Below, piece by piece: positions 20,746 through 35,000 of a stretch of 64,000 nt of DNA (positions within the stretch are counted from its first letter, which is position 1; the number at the start of each line of letters is the position of its first letter). Origin of the DNA: Porites lobata (taxonomy: Eukaryota; Cnidaria; Anthozoa; Scleractinia; Poritidae); the NCBI GenBank assembly GCA_942486035.1, contig CALNXK010000002.1:7079501-7143500 (forward strand), given 5' to 3'. The notes beneath the pieces are model-generated. The model did no database searches. It had not been told where the DNA came from and worked only from the letters and a program-made list of their open reading frames with translations. Position numbers and translations under genes: made by a program.

Positions 20746-23700
20746 AAGAAACGACAGGGGTTGGGGGTCCAAAATTGCGCATTAATTACCATTTAATGCG
20801 TTATTGAGCATGCTTGTTTGCGCAGTTGGGTAATACGTTGTCTTCAGCTCTTTGTTCAACCGCTAGTCACGTGAAGAAAAGTACGAAAGCTTTGAGCGAT
20901 GACAATTTGAGGATTGTAGTTGACGTTAGGCCATTCTCGTACTCCGAGGAGGTTAGATGGCATATCATGAGAACACAAAGACGATCATGATGAATCAGTC
21001 ATCATATTAAAACCGCTCTTGACTTATCGTGTCAGTAATACTGGGAGCTGAGTAGTCCGTCTTTTGTCCTCCACGAAACTTCAGACTGCAGGCAACAATC
21101 ATTTAAGGCAAATATTTACAGGAAGCTTTTAAATTTATTGGCTCTACAAGCCCGTTTTGCTTTCTCCAGCTTTTGTTCATTGTCCTTTCAAACGTGCGAT
21201 TGAATTTCTTATTCGCGATCCTATCAGTAATGCGTTCTTCTCAGTAAGGTTATGTAGCGAAGCAACCCAAGCGTTATTGACGCAATTAAATTTTTCCAAT
21301 TAGGACTAGGCAGCAAGGTGAATTTTGTATTTTAGTAAGTTATCGTTCTGCTCTCTCTGTACGTATCCTTGCGAGATCGTTTTCATACCTCAACACCGAA
21401 ACGTTTTTTTGTTGTGAGTTTTTACACGGTTTTGTACCTTTGACGAGTAATAGCTGACGCCCGGGAGCTAATGACGAAAAGCAGCAAATGAAACATGGAT
21501 GTCACCGATTTTAAATCTTATTTTCAAATGAGCGTTTGGCCTTGTTTGACTAATCATTAGTACGTCCAGTAACACAAGGATTAGTCGGCTAGCCTGCCTC
21601 TAATTACAGGTTTAATTTCAAATTCTTCTTGTTTAAAAATACCAGATTAAACTTACGGAAAGTTTCTGCGCTTTAAGTTAACCTTAAAAGAAATATCCTC
21701 ATACTTAACTGAATTTTTACGGTGAAGTTGTAAGCTATGCCTACGAAAAGAGGCACTACTTTTCTCAGGACTCTGAACCAGTCAGTATTTTTGGGTTTTC
21801 GGTATATGTTCTTTGTACTATGAAATCTTTGATCTAGGCCGGATTTACCTAAAATCGGAGAGACGGTTTCGCCTTGAAAAATATCGTAGCATTTTGAAAA
21901 AAGCACCGAAAAAGCGCCTTTAATGTTGTGAATGAATTGTCCCGTCTAAATTCGGTAGCAAAGTGGTGTGGGCGATCGATTGTCTATCAAGTTTGCATTT
22001 TCTTGTCACGGTATAGCCACATAAGTGTAAAGAAAATATTCAGAAATGTCTAGAATTCTTTCGCTGGCATTGAATTGTTTCCACTGTGTCAAACCAAAAA
22101 AACCCAGACTGCAGATGTTTTTCAGATCAAAATCTGTTTGAAAAGAACGATAAAGTAATTGTCTGTAGTTTCATTTTCATTCACACGTGAATGAAAGTTT
22201 CCAACTAGGACTAGATCACAACTCACGTTGCCGGAGTATATGTACCGGCAGAACAAACTTTTTTCTGACTTCTTTAAGAAATTGTAAAACCTGGGCTGTT
22301 CAGCCTTATTGAATGCTAAATCATATTTGTTTTTGTCTTCTTATTGATGACGAAAGATTAACCGTAAAAACAATTTCTAAAAACGTATAACTACTAAAAG
22401 GTATAGCTCCAGTCATTTGGAGTGATTTCATTGAGCGGTAGATTGTTAGGCAACAATGACATGGCTAACTATATAAAGCGGATAAAACTAACCAATGTAA
22501 AAGCAGGGATTCTAACTTTTCAGTTGTCCTCCGATGTCCTATTTAAATTTCAAATCGACTCCACCTGGAGTCAGGGAAGTTCGCTAAAGTATAACCGAGA
22601 ATGAATTAGTGCAACAATTCGTGTTTTTCGCTTCTTTAAAATATTCTTGGTAACTTGGCGAGCGAACTGTAAACGAGAACGAGAAACCGCACAAACAGGG
22701 CACGAAGAGTTCCTTCCAACTGACAAAGAAAACGGTTGCAGAAAATTGGCATTTAATCCGAAGTCTGGACAACTTAAAATCAAGTGGGATTTTTTTTGGA
22801 ACTGTTCCCTTTTGTTTGGAGGGATTCGTTTTGTCTGTGTTCTCAATACCCGAGTTATCATTGTTGATTCTGTGGAAGAAAATACTCTGGAACGAAAGGA
22901 AATGTTGTAGAGAATTTGCTCTCTAAGATGCTCTATCTAGTTGAGCTTAGAACGTAAATTGTTTACAGAAAAGTACTGTGCAATCACTCTTCAAGCGTTT
23001 TGACAGAGGCAGCATCGTCTTGAACGATATATATTGAAGTGCCTCTACAAAACCTACTAAAACGCTTCGATATGAGTGTTTTGGAATTGTCGTTCTTTTT
23101 TCAACTAAAACTCCCGATAAGCCAGCTACTTTCAGTTGTACTTTAGGGTTCAAATGTGGCTCTAATAAAATCAAACAAATCTTGCGGATTTGTACGTATC
23201 TGGCGAAATATATCTCAACTAATCTAATATTTTAAAACCTTGATAGGTTTATAGGTAAATAGCTGACGAGTAGGCTGGCAATGTTTTTAAATAAGGAAAT
23301 CAAGTTTAATTCCAAGTAATTGAACTGATGTAAACCTGTAAACCGCGCCTTTTGCTCGCTTTCAATATGAAGCCCTAATTTGAAATAACAGAAAATGCTC
23401 TTTTTAAGGTTACTTTTGTTTTAAACAGTTAGACTGTCAAGTAGGGACATTTAAAGACAGATTCGCAGAAAATCATCGGAAGCAAGAACCTTTTCTAGAC
23501 TGATCTGAGTTGACAGTTTTTTATTTATAAGTAAACATCCGCCGTTTTATAAAGAAGTATTTATATTTCCTTTTGAAGTCGTTCAGTTATTGAGTGACTA
23601 TATATTTTTAAAGCCGGATCTGTTGTTTATCGAAATACACAGCGCGTTTGAATTGTTAACATTTAAAACCAGGCAAAATGAACCGACGTCACGTAAAAAC

Positions 23701-26700
23701 AAATAACGGCGAGTTTTTTAAATGTATAAATGATCACAATTCCTCCAGAACGACAAAACACTTTGAATTGTGTAACAATGTTTTAATTACAACGAACGCC
23801 GCTTTGTTGACAAAAAGTAGAATTTTTCGGTTATCGCTAAAAGAACTCTGTAAATATAGCCGTTTGTTGTTTCGGCGAATTTATGAGAATACGAAATTCA
23901 ACGCTGATATGCAAATACGATTACAAAAAAAGGCGTATATTAATAAGACGAACCCGTCATATTTAATGCGTTCGGGGACACATTTGTATTTATTTGGTGT
24001 TGTTAAATTCATTGTTAGAAACACAAACTTCGGGTTAACCGATTTCGTTGTAGATGCAATGAGAAGACATCGAACACGTTGCCGGCTCCCTGCCCTCCTC
24101 ATTGCTAAAGTAATTCTCGCCTTACTTATAATGACGTTTGTAAGAAATGGAGGGGAACGCGCGGAAAAAAAATTAGCGATTTTACTTTAAACAAAAGGTG
24201 TGGGGAAGATTTGCGAAAATTTATTCATAATAGTCTTATCGCGTTTGCACGTGTTTGGCTAAGAGACAATTCCACCCCGAAACTGCCGATGATAATTTAG
24301 TAAATTGGTCAAAATATCGAAGTATCGGAGAACTAAAGTGCTTGTTTGAGGAAGAACAACTTGGTCGATAAAAACACACAACCTGTTGTCACTTTGGACA
24401 AGGCAGCCGAGTCGATCAGGAAGTCTCGCTCGGCGTCGGTACAGGCACCGAGTCTGAAATCAAAGAACAATGTAGTACCAGCAACATGTATTTTGGTTTT
24501 AGCGTATTCTCGCAAGAAGTAAACGTAATAATGCCCTTGATCTTTACACATTCACATAATTAAACGATATTTTCTGTTGTCCTTCCTTGGTTTACTGTGA
24601 CATTGAATTCGTGAATAAAAATACTTCTGGAGAGGTTTTTAATATCCATGGTTTCTTGCCTAGAAACAACGCTTTCTAGAAGACGAGGATGCGACTCGGC
24701 CGGGAGAAAAAAAATTCTAAATGAGAAGTTGATCGCATATAATCATCTAAGTTCGTACCGAAACAATAAGGAAAAAGACAGTTTTACGCGTTTACAACGC
24801 GGTAACCGGGATTGACTCCTGATGCAATTGTACTAAATCCAAAAAGGGTTTTGATTTCTTTTAGAGGGGACTTTAACGCCAATTGTTGTATTGAAAACCT
24901 TTATGTTGCCAGCACATGGTTATTATAAAGAATCTGCTTGTCTCTAGCCTGGGGGAGAAATTCAACGGGTGATACATGCGCAGAAGGCAACACGTTGTAA
25001 TTAAAAATAAAGTTTGACTCACTGTTTGGGAAAATGAATTTCGCTGGAGAGGGAATTAAGTAAATTGAATTTTTAGGTGTCCATAGCTCGTGGGAAATAG
25101 AGAAAATAATCCAAGAAAAAAGATACTAATTTGCTCGTGACTTGAACAGAAAAACATAGCCGTTTTTAAAATTCAACTATTTAACCCCCGCATTTGGCTA
25201 AAGGATGCACTCAAAGGTGCTAATCAAAGTCTTATTTTCGCCGTATTTTTGATATATTTTTTCAAAAATAGTTTTTCTTCCTAAAAGAACCGATACACTT
25301 TTAAACAAGCTACAAAAGTATTTAAAATTGTGACATTCCTTTAAGATAAATCGTTTTTTGGATGATTCGAAAATAAGATTGAAAATTAAAATATTATGCA
25401 CAGTGATCAACTCGTTTTGAGCATAGTCATGGATATTTAAAGTTTAAGTGTGGTATGCATGGTGAAAGCAGAATTAGTCGTCTATTGTATTACGCGGTCT
25501 TGCCAAAGGTGGAGAACTTCCAAGAGCTTTTTTTAGGAAAACTCAATCTGTCAATCAAAAGTTGTAAATATGACGACAGACCTAGTCTTTATTGTTTAAA
25601 CTGGTATACAAAAGAGGGAAATAATGACTACAAAAATTAACAGCCAATGCTTCGGGGTATGGTGACGCACAGATTTTGCGAGGAAGAACGTTAAAAACTG
25701 TTGCCAAAGTTTGGATGCGGATAATTTTTTAACAGAAACGCGTCAATAATTTTAAGGTAAGGTGAACTTTTTACCCAAAAGTGAGCAACTAAGGACTTCG
25801 AATGAATTGTAACTCGGGAGACCAGTTTTACCCCTCCGCGCGCCAAATCGGTTGCATGGAAATATCAAAGAAGGCATACTTGTGTTGGCTTCCATAGAAT
25901 TTTGCCAGCGAACGATCCTTGTTTTAAGTTTCTATCCCAAAGAACAGATGTCGGTCTTTGCGCGGATACCGTGCATGTGTTGCTAAAGTATAACTGACTT
26001 CAAGACGCTGGTGTGTCCCCGGTGGTTATCAAGGGAACACTTGCTGCTCTGCATCCGAGATGTGTGTTCACTCGTCATTAGGCAATATCTTGAACAGAAA
26101 CTCCTCTACTGAGAACCGATCCTGGGTTAAATGGAACTCAAATGAAATCAACTTTAACAGTTCAGAGTTTGCAATTACTCTTGTTTTTTGACTCAAACCT
26201 ATCGACTTGAGGCAGTCCGCTACTGGTCATCAAAGTTTCTCGTTTTCTAAAAGTAATTTCGGGATCAAGAAACAGTATACTCACTTTGACGTTCATAAAT
26301 TTGGCGGTCACTAGAGTCTTTTTCTACCAACTCATGAAGCCACATTTTGCAGATCTAATTTGAAAACAACCAGCCTTGCAATGAAACTTGCAACGATATT
26401 CCAAGCAAATTTGAATGATCGCCTGTAGGAGTTCGGTAAAAGACTTGAAATGAGCAAAATGCTTTGTAAGAAACATGTTTAAACTACGCTGATTCTATTT
26501 TCCACTTCACTCATTGTATCGCCAGTGGGCTAGTTACAAATGTTATCATAGTTTTATCAGCAGACTGGGCACTGTGATTTCATTCTTGAGTGTACTTTAT
26601 CAGACCTTCTGTTCGGCAGCTCGATATGTTCAACAAATTTTACCCTTTATCAAAAAAAGTGACGCCCATGGTTATTTCGAAATGAATTACGACGCTAATT

Positions 26701-28500
26701 TTGCGCCGGCGACATCTTAAATTCAGTCATTTTATTTTCGCGCCAAGGACAAGTAAAGGAAATTTTATGATAATCCAAATCCAATTTTTGGCACTATAAA
26801 CTCAATAACGTATTTTTAAAGACGTTAACCGTGAAATTTAATCAGTGAATATTTGACTCAAAAACGGTGAACCAGGAGCTTCTTATTCAATAGTTCTAAT
26901 GGGCAAAAGTACTTACACAAATTCGTTAAAATGATTCAATCACTGTTCAATTTTTAAAATGGCTTCCATGAAATTTTATACTTGAAATAAATTTAGAGGG
27001 CTTTGTTTGAAAACCACGCAGCATCAAGCCGTGGTTATAATTCGTCAATAAAGGAAGTTGAATTCATTGTTAGCTAATCGATTTTTAAGCGATACATGAT
27101 AGTTAGAATTCCCTCAACAAAATTACAATTGATATTCGTTCAAAGAAACATTGTACGCTTCACATGAACAGCGACGATTCGAACAAATGTCCACTTGATT
27201 GAAACAGAGTATTGGTTTAAGCCGTGAATTACCTCGCCGCAATTCTATATTGTAGCTCCGCATAAAATTTATCCACTGGCACATGCACGTTTGCGCACTG
27301 CTCAAAGTAAACACAATTCCCAAAGAATCCACTTAGTTTCGTTGAAAGGCTTTTCTCATTGGCACTGATATTAAACTCATTTGATGTCACGGTGAATGAT
27401 TTTTCACGCCTTTTATCCCTGTGTAGGATGAAAACAAAGAGAAAATTTGCAGGCTGGAGCCTATTGATATATTTGCTTTTGCGATATATCATTTGATTGC
27501 CTTTAGACTAAAAGTCACATTTCCATCAAGACTAAAGATGCTATTTGTGTTAAGATCAAAGATCGTTTCGCACGCTAGAACCAACAACCTGCACTTCGCA
27601 AGAACGAAGGTTTTTTCTACTTTGTCTGTGATCAATGATTCGATTCCCAAAACATGCGTTCCAACCGAGTAAAAACCGATTGCTTAGATACACTAGTCAT
27701 TCCTATCTCAACTGTAAGTATACAATAGCGAGCTGCCCGTAAGGCTAACAAAAGATACATGAAATTAGCTCATGTCCAATATTTATTTGAAATTTTATGA
27801 TTTCTGGTTATGTATGGTTGCGAACATTTTCAAACCAATCTGGAGCTTGATAATACGATTGACCGTCCCATAACTTCCCCACTATCTTTTGTCCAACGGC
27901 TTTTTAAAGACAAAGTAACGAACTTATTCAGGTTTCCAACAGCGTAACGTACGTTAACCGTTTCTTGAGTTCTTGTTTGTAGGATGTCAACTCCTGCAGA
28001 TAACAAAAGAATTTTTTCTCTGCTTGTAAACAAGTCGATAAGGGGCCGAAAACGACACCTTCTAACTTTGGGTAAAATCTCCCAAGGTCCGTACAACTAT
28101 CATCCGGGCTAAACGATACAAAGATGAGTATTTTTTCTGATATGAACATTTCGCAAAGTTTCCAGCACGGGCCTGCTATGTTAGCACTCGAAACCAGTGT
28201 TATGATCGCAAAAAACACGTTGCAGATTTCGATCAAAAGATCCGCCTCTTCTGGGTTTGCGAGGCGTGTTATTTGGTTCGCTAGCACGCCGGCCGATTGA
28301 CTGTTACGGAAAGCGTGTTAGTCAGAGACGATAAGGCGTTTTAAACTAATGGTCAACACCTGGAGTTCACTCTTTTGGTTCATACAAAGCAAAACAAAGA
28401 AATTGGCTCTTCCAGCTGTTGATTACAGGATGTTAGGAGCCAACGGTCATTAGCTGGAAATTAGCGAACGTTAGCGAAACCCCCCGTGAAAGAAAACAAT
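20746..28500. other. Long intergenic stretch without recognisable genes
   Basis: AT-rich DNA with short chance ORFs. The longest ATG-started frame is at 23678-24190. I recognise no protein family, tRNA, rRNA or clear inverted-repeat element here. Distal regulatory DNA or lncRNA exons for the RFX gene could lie in it, but nothing shows this directly. Confidence 0.5.
23678..24190 (+). CDS. Unassigned ORF, 170 aa, possibly chance
   Basis: A continuous ATG-started frame in gene-free DNA. The protein is basic, with a hydrophobic stretch near the C-terminus (LPALLIAKVILALLIMTFV) that could be a membrane helix. No family, splice signals or neighbours support it. In AT-rich DNA of this length one such ORF by chance is unsurprising, so it is listed only as a candidate. 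Confidence 0.15.
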   Translation: MNRRHVKTNNGEFFKCINDHNSSRTTKHFELCNNVLITTNAALLTKSRIFRLSLKELCKYSRLLFRRIYENTKFNADMQIRLQKKAYINKTNPSYLMRSGTHLYLFGVVKFIVRNTNFGLTDFVVDAMRRHRTRCRLPALLIAKVILALLIMTFVRNGGERAEKKLAILL

Positions 28501-28725
28501 CAATTTACAATGCACTGGCGCCCATACCTGGACGTTCTAGAATTTTTTGCGAGCCGCGGTGGTGCGTTAAGTCACTCTTACATTCGGATTCTCCGAGACG
28601 CGATCATGTCTTCCAATCGATTAACAATACTTGCTCGGGCACGTGGCGAGTGTCCGTATTAATTGTTCGCGCGTGCCGCGATCTATGATTGTATATCTAG
28701 TGGGCATAGAGCAATTAACTAGACG

Positions 28726-28798
28726 ACAATGGACAATAGTCACTGACACACGCGCCCTGGGCAAACCACGCTACGAACATAACAATGGGGACTATTGT
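28726..28798. promoter_or_regulatory. Cluster of four SOX-like motifs upstream of RFX gene
   Basis: ACAATGG (28726-28732) and ACAATAG (28733-28739) sit head to tail, followed by ACAATGG (28782-28788) and the inverse CTATTGT (28792-28798). All fit the SOX HMG-box core (A/T)(A/T)CAA(T/A)G. The cluster is about 240 bp upstream of the proposed RFX start codon. A role as enhancer or promoter is inference. Confidence 0.4.
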
Positions 28799-29036
28799 CT
28801 TTGGAATTAGTAACTAAGACACGATCGCTATTCTGTTCTTACAGTCACCTTAGGAGTTGAGCTGCTTCTTAAACCTCGAGTCCCTGGATATGGTTGGTTT
28901 ACTCAAACTATAATAGCTGTTTGAAAACGAAGCATAGTAACAAATCCTAAGTTTAAAAACGTTGCCTGATCAACTAACGGCTCATTGCAGAGCAAATTGT
29001 CAAAGAGTGCATAAGTCAGTACAACTGTTTGTAAAT

Positions 29037-32000
29037 ATGCTTTCCTTGCAGACCTTAGCAGACGGTTTTGGAAGCGGGACTACGCCTAACAAAATGCCTC
29101 GTGGACCAGGTATATTAAACAGCTGAGATTATTATTCCTTTTTTAATTCTACAGCGTAGCTATGTAATTATCACTTCCTAGACGCCGTCTTTAATTATGT
29201 ACTAGTCGAGATCAGAATTACAAGTCTGTTCGCATGACAGTGCCTATGAAGCCTAAGGCATGTAATTAGCACTTCAAATTATTAATTCGCGTTTCTTAGC
29301 TTCATCGTTTCTATGACTCGACTAGCCGAAAGACAAATCGCAAACCCGTACGCACTGTCTCTTTCGCATACGATATCACGCGAACGAACAAATTTACCGC
29401 TCCTACTTTTCAGGGTCCTTGCGCTGCATCGCATTGGCTGATTTATCTCTAAACAACGCAACACGAGATTTCCTTCGAAAATGTGAAAGACTGTTCATAC
29501 ACGTTATTTATTTATTTTTTTCGCATGGGTAGTCGTTTAAGGGCTGTCACATCCTAGCGAGCCAATAAAACTAAGTCGTAGCAGAGGCGAAAAGATATTT
29601 TCACAGAGCGGGAAAAATTTGACGGCGAATCTATAAAGTTCCTTAAAACTGGAAGGTGATATTATTGTTAAATTAAAAAGTTATTGAAGTAAATTTAAGT
29701 TGATTTCATTTTCGATGTTTTAGGACGAATTAGTGTAAACCAGAAAGAACCTAATATGATTTTTTAAAGAAAATGTCTAGCTAATTCTCTTTGGTTGTTT
29801 TTAAACTTTGACAACTTTAAACTTCTATACGTGTAGCGATATCCATGACAAGAGACTTGATAACGTCCCATTCGGTAAGAAGTTTTTTTCAGTGAGCTAA
29901 AAGCATATAATGTTAATATTACAAGAAATTGTTTAAATAGAACTTAAAGATCAAAGACAACTTGCTGTGAATTTAGACGCTCTTCGTGGTTAAAATGTAA
30001 ATTTCCAAGCCTTATACAAAGACAAGCGCGTGCCACCAATTAATGTGCGTTTTGTGATTGGCGGGAAGCGAAGCGAAACGAGTTAACAAAAGATATTATA
30101 AAATTGCTCGCATTTTGCTATTGTTATTTTTACAGAAAGGCATGTGGCTTGTCTGTGTGCCGAAATCAGTGACCCTGATTGCCCTGACCGAGAGGCTCGT
30201 TTAATTCAGTAAAATCCGATTCCCAAAATTCTTGACAAGTATGTAGTGACTACCTCTATTTCAGCTTCTTTCAATAAGTTCATTTTATTTTCTTTAGCCA
30301 TTCTGGTAACAAAACTTTGATTGAAAAACTAAATTTACAAGAGTACATGACAGTTATTTACCGAATTTCGAGTGCCTCTATTCTTCTTTTCTTAAGTTGT
30401 TCATATCCGGCGAGTTTCTCAGCGATCTTGGGAAAAACTCTCTTTTTCGTTCACTGCCGTTGTGTCGAGAGGGTCGTAAAACAAAACAAAACCACCTCTT
30501 TGGTGTCTCGTTACAAATCTGAAATTTCTAGAAGGAAGGTAGTGTGAACTGCGGAGATACAAATTTTAGTTGAAGACAAGACCGTTGCAGTTGTATTTTA
30601 TTTTCAATACAAGTACAGAAAATTGAGTGGTGCTAGCTGTTTTTATTTTGCTAACAAGTGAATGCAATAATTCTGAATAGTCGTGATCATCTATCTGATC
30701 TTGTTCCGCATTAACTTAGATTCTTAGCTTGAACTACAAAACTAACAAAATTTGGTTCAACACGTTTTTTCTGGGCCTGAAACGTATTTAAGGGAGATTT
30801 TTCGCGGACAAACCTTTTGAACCTAGTGATCGTGGATTTCTGTATGAATCCGATAGCTTTCATACTTTGCTATGCTCCATGACATCTTTTCGTCTAATTT
30901 CATTGCAATTTTACAACATTGCTTAGGATTATAGACCAGCAAAGTAAAAATACTCTGTATCCGACGAGTAGACATTTTAACCTTTGGGTCTTAAAACGGT
31001 CACCCACTAAAATAAAATACATCAGATATGCGGGCACACCATTTTAATAAGATGCGCTTTTCTCTGTTTTGCGTGGTTATCAATAAGTCCAGCATTAATT
31101 TTAAGAAACCATCGGAATTCCTACAAATGACCTCCTTATTGAAACTGACGGACAGAATCTGAGACAAATGTTTTTCACTTATTTTCGTGTGTTTGTGAAA
31201 TTTTAAGAACGAGGCCGCCCATTTAGTGAAATACCGGACAGTAATTTTCCTCTTGCACTGTTTATGATATAAGCAGTCACTGTTTTAATTTTTTGGGGCC
31301 CTAAATAACAGCTAAAATAAAAACTTCAGAACAGAACACGTTTTGGAGTTCTGTTGACTGTGCTTTGAAAAATTAAACCAAAATTTGAGAGAGAAGGTAA
31401 ATTTAAAGTAAGTATAGTCTTCCTGTAGCTTCCCGTGAAGAAATGCCGTGGAACCTCGATATAATGAAGGGCCAAAAGACTGGCAAAATCTATTCGGTGT
31501 AACGAGGTTTCGTTAAATCGAGGTTCTTTTCCATATATTTCACTATTACTGGGGCAAAAAATGTCGTTCGTTATACCAAGAGGACTTCATTATATAGAGG
31601 CTTCACTGTATCTCTTAAATGGTCACCTGTGACAGCGATATCGTAAAAATGACGGTTAATTCGATTTACATATACTATGCGCCTTACTATAATGTACAAA
31701 AGAACAATACTTCGACATTCTAAGCTGTTTGATATTTGGCACGTGAACAGAGAAACAAAAACATGAGTTTTTAAATGTTTTGTTACATCAGTACCACATT
31801 TAAGAACGGTCTACATACATTACGAGACAAGCAAGAATTAGCGCTTAGCTTGCTGCAAAATTCTTGAGTTCTGACAAGTTAATTTTCCTTCTGGCTAGTA
31901 ACTACAGGTGTTTATATGCGGTTTATTTACAGTATAATACAATTCTATATTATTAATCGTGCATGCTGCCTTCACAAGACAAATGAGCTCTTTTTTTTAT

Positions 32001-35000
32001 ATCAGGTCAGCAAAGCATGTACTCAGGGAACCATTATGTCTCTCACAGCAAGCTACAGTCGCCATTGACAATTCAGTGGTATGTATACAGTGCGGGTATC
32101 TATTACTATAACTCTTAACAACGATAAAATGGGCATAACACCGATATTTATCATATATTTGGACCGATGGGCAACGATAAATAATGGCCCTATTTCGCAT
32201 AGCCCTTTGAAGCCCAAAGCCAGCAGTCTTAAAACAAGTAATCAGTTTTTAGCTTGGGGCGAAATTCCGGCATAGTGTCCATAATATGGCAGTGCTAAAA
32301 ATGAACCTTTTTAGAATCATTTTCACAAACAGCCATTTGTTTGCCGGTATTTCTCGAATATGTTTCATTCGGCAATTTTCTTTCAATTTAATTTTTGCAC
32401 TTTTTGATGTGTTTGGAGTTTACAACTGCGCCGAAAAAAATCAATTTATTAGCTCCAACAGCGAGAAGGTGCGACCCCAAAAACCTTTTCAAATGGCTAC
32501 ACGTGTTTAGAATTTTGCCTAATAATTTACTCTGAAATTGGACTTTAAAGAGGGAAATGGAAAATTGATAAGTTATAACTCACTCAAAATGATAACAAGA
32601 GATTGACCACTTGTACACAAGGAAAAATGTTTCTTCCAGCATTTTTTTTCTAGATCAAAGAGATCAAAAGACTGGTTCAATTGACATTCTTCTCTAAGTT
32701 ATTTATGCTAAAAGGTCTTGTTTATATTTCAGTGCAATAATAGCAAAGAAATTTGAACAAAACTGTACCATTGTTGAAGGCATTATTTTTTTCGCGTAAA
32801 ATTTGTGTTGGCGTTTGACGTTAAAAGTCGTTGGTATTTCCTGTTTAACACTGTCCTAATTGAAGGGCCGTGGCATGTAAGCGGATAAGCCCTTTATCAG
32901 GAAACAAGTGAAAAACACTTTTTAGTGTATCAATATTAACACAAACATTTAAATACTGTAACCTGTTGCTATTGTACGCTCTGTTAATATACTTTTGTCA
33001 CTTTTCTTTCAAAGAAAGGGCCGGGCGCGATGATAAAATCACTTTGTTTTAAACTTCACCAATAATCTGCAGGTTGTTAGCTTTGCATATATTCGCAGGA
33101 ATGAAATGAAAATGACACAGAACTGTATTCAGAATTTTTCCCCTCGTGCAAAATTTTCTGCTTGTTAAGTTATGTTTTTTGTTTAGTTTAATATGGTAAT
33201 AAATTTTCTGCAGTTATGTTTTTAACTGACCGATGTCGTCGCTAGACGGTAGAAACAGATACATTCAAACTGAAGCATCAGTTTCCTTCAATTGGGTGAA
33301 ACATCATTTATTTCGGAAGAAAAACTCTATATCTTTGAAACATTAAGATCCCAATGGGTCGAGCGAGTGAGCATTTCTTGCTCTAAAATAAAGTTGAAAA
33401 GTTATTTGATTTGAATTCTGAACAAATTAATGCGACTGAAATGATTTAAAGCCCTCAGCTCGGAAACTGAAAGAAAAACGGACCATAGTAAAAACGATAA
33501 CTTTGTTAAAATTTTCTCTGTAGGTTGAATGAAAATTATGAAGTGTCAGAGGGAGTTAGCTTGCCTCGGAGCGCTTTATATTCGCACTACTTAGACTTTT
33601 GCGAAAAGAACAACTTATCTCCGGTGAATGCTGCTAGTTTTGGGAAGGTAAGTAAAAGAGAGAATTATGTGTTAATTTAAAGTTTGAATAAAAAGATCAG
33701 GTATGTTTACAAAGGCGTTAAATGTTCTTGGTATTTAATTCAAATTTACAACAGAATTCAAAGCTGCAGATCTTCAAGAGCTCTGATTTAATCCGCACGT
33801 TTAAAACAACTCCTTAGAAAAGGCCCAACATTGCATCACTTATCAGACATCATTCTGATAATGAAATCTTCTGGGAGAAACAAAAAAATAATTATAGACG
33901 CCAGGTCCCACATTTCAGTTGATCAGATGCCTCGATAACACCTGCTCGTGGGTGGTTTCACACACGACTTCACCGCAATAGGTATCATATTGCATACCAT
34001 AATGAGAACACAATGAACTCAAATTAGCAAACTGTGAATAAAGGGGGAACTATTCCTTTAAAACATATAAAAAGAAAACCGTCATAGAACCAACTGTTGT
34101 CTCTTTAGTAAATAAATAGTGGAATAAGAAAAAGAAGACTAAACTATCCCTGAGTTAAGCCACTTATTCAATTTTCTTTCAGATTATTCGACATACTTTT
34201 CCGAATTTGAAAACTCGACGTCTTGGAACACGTGGTCAGTCAAAGTAAGTGCAACAAGTGACTGCATTTTCCTGCTAGTTTTGTATTTTTTGTTTTTCAT
34301 TTACTACTTTGAGAAAAAAACACAGTTCTTTCGCACCAGTGAGAATTCGCGTAAGAGATAATAACCTGAAATCTAATTGTTTTACAATGCTGGGTTATTC
34401 TGTTAAAAAAGTCATCCTGGTGGTTGTAGTTGTTGTTGTGTCGGAATAGACGAACCATTTGTACGTTTTTAAGGACATCTATCGTTGTGTTGTCTTCCAT
34501 AATTATAGAAATGATCGGTCAGGTGTAAATTCAGCCAGTTGGTTTGAATTTCTTACTCTCTTGAAAACAAGTTATATTTTTGGTTGGACTGTATTTAGAA
34601 GCACATGGTTACACATTGTTGCGTATTGTGTCGATCTAAACGCGTTGTCAATATTCCAGTCAACTACTGAATTTCAACACTTAATGAAAAGCCCATTGTT
34701 AAAAAATACAACGCCATCAATTTGAAATAAAGAATTTGTATAACGCTGCGAAGGGTTAACAAAATTGCAACAAAAACTTGTTGCACAAAAGGGCCCCCCA
34801 CTTAAACTTAGTTGCCTGGTGTGGTCAATAAAGTATTATAAACAGACTAAATGTATTGTTTTAAGAACGCTATGATAGGTTTAATATGAGAAGTTTGCAA
34901 AAGTTAAACGTTCAACAAAGTACTGCGGGTGATATGCTAAACAAAGACTTATAAAGTAAAACTACTTTAACATCATGTTTTTATTAAAATAACTCAGATA

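Noticed and set aside
27928..28287. 119-codon minus-strand frame
   Set aside because: GTG start, no ATG, no homology or splice support; probably chance.
30135..30214. Possible extra RFX exon (RHVACLCAEISDPDC)
   Set aside because: It has acceptor- and donor-like edges, but its phase does not join to 32006 in frame and there is no RFX homology.
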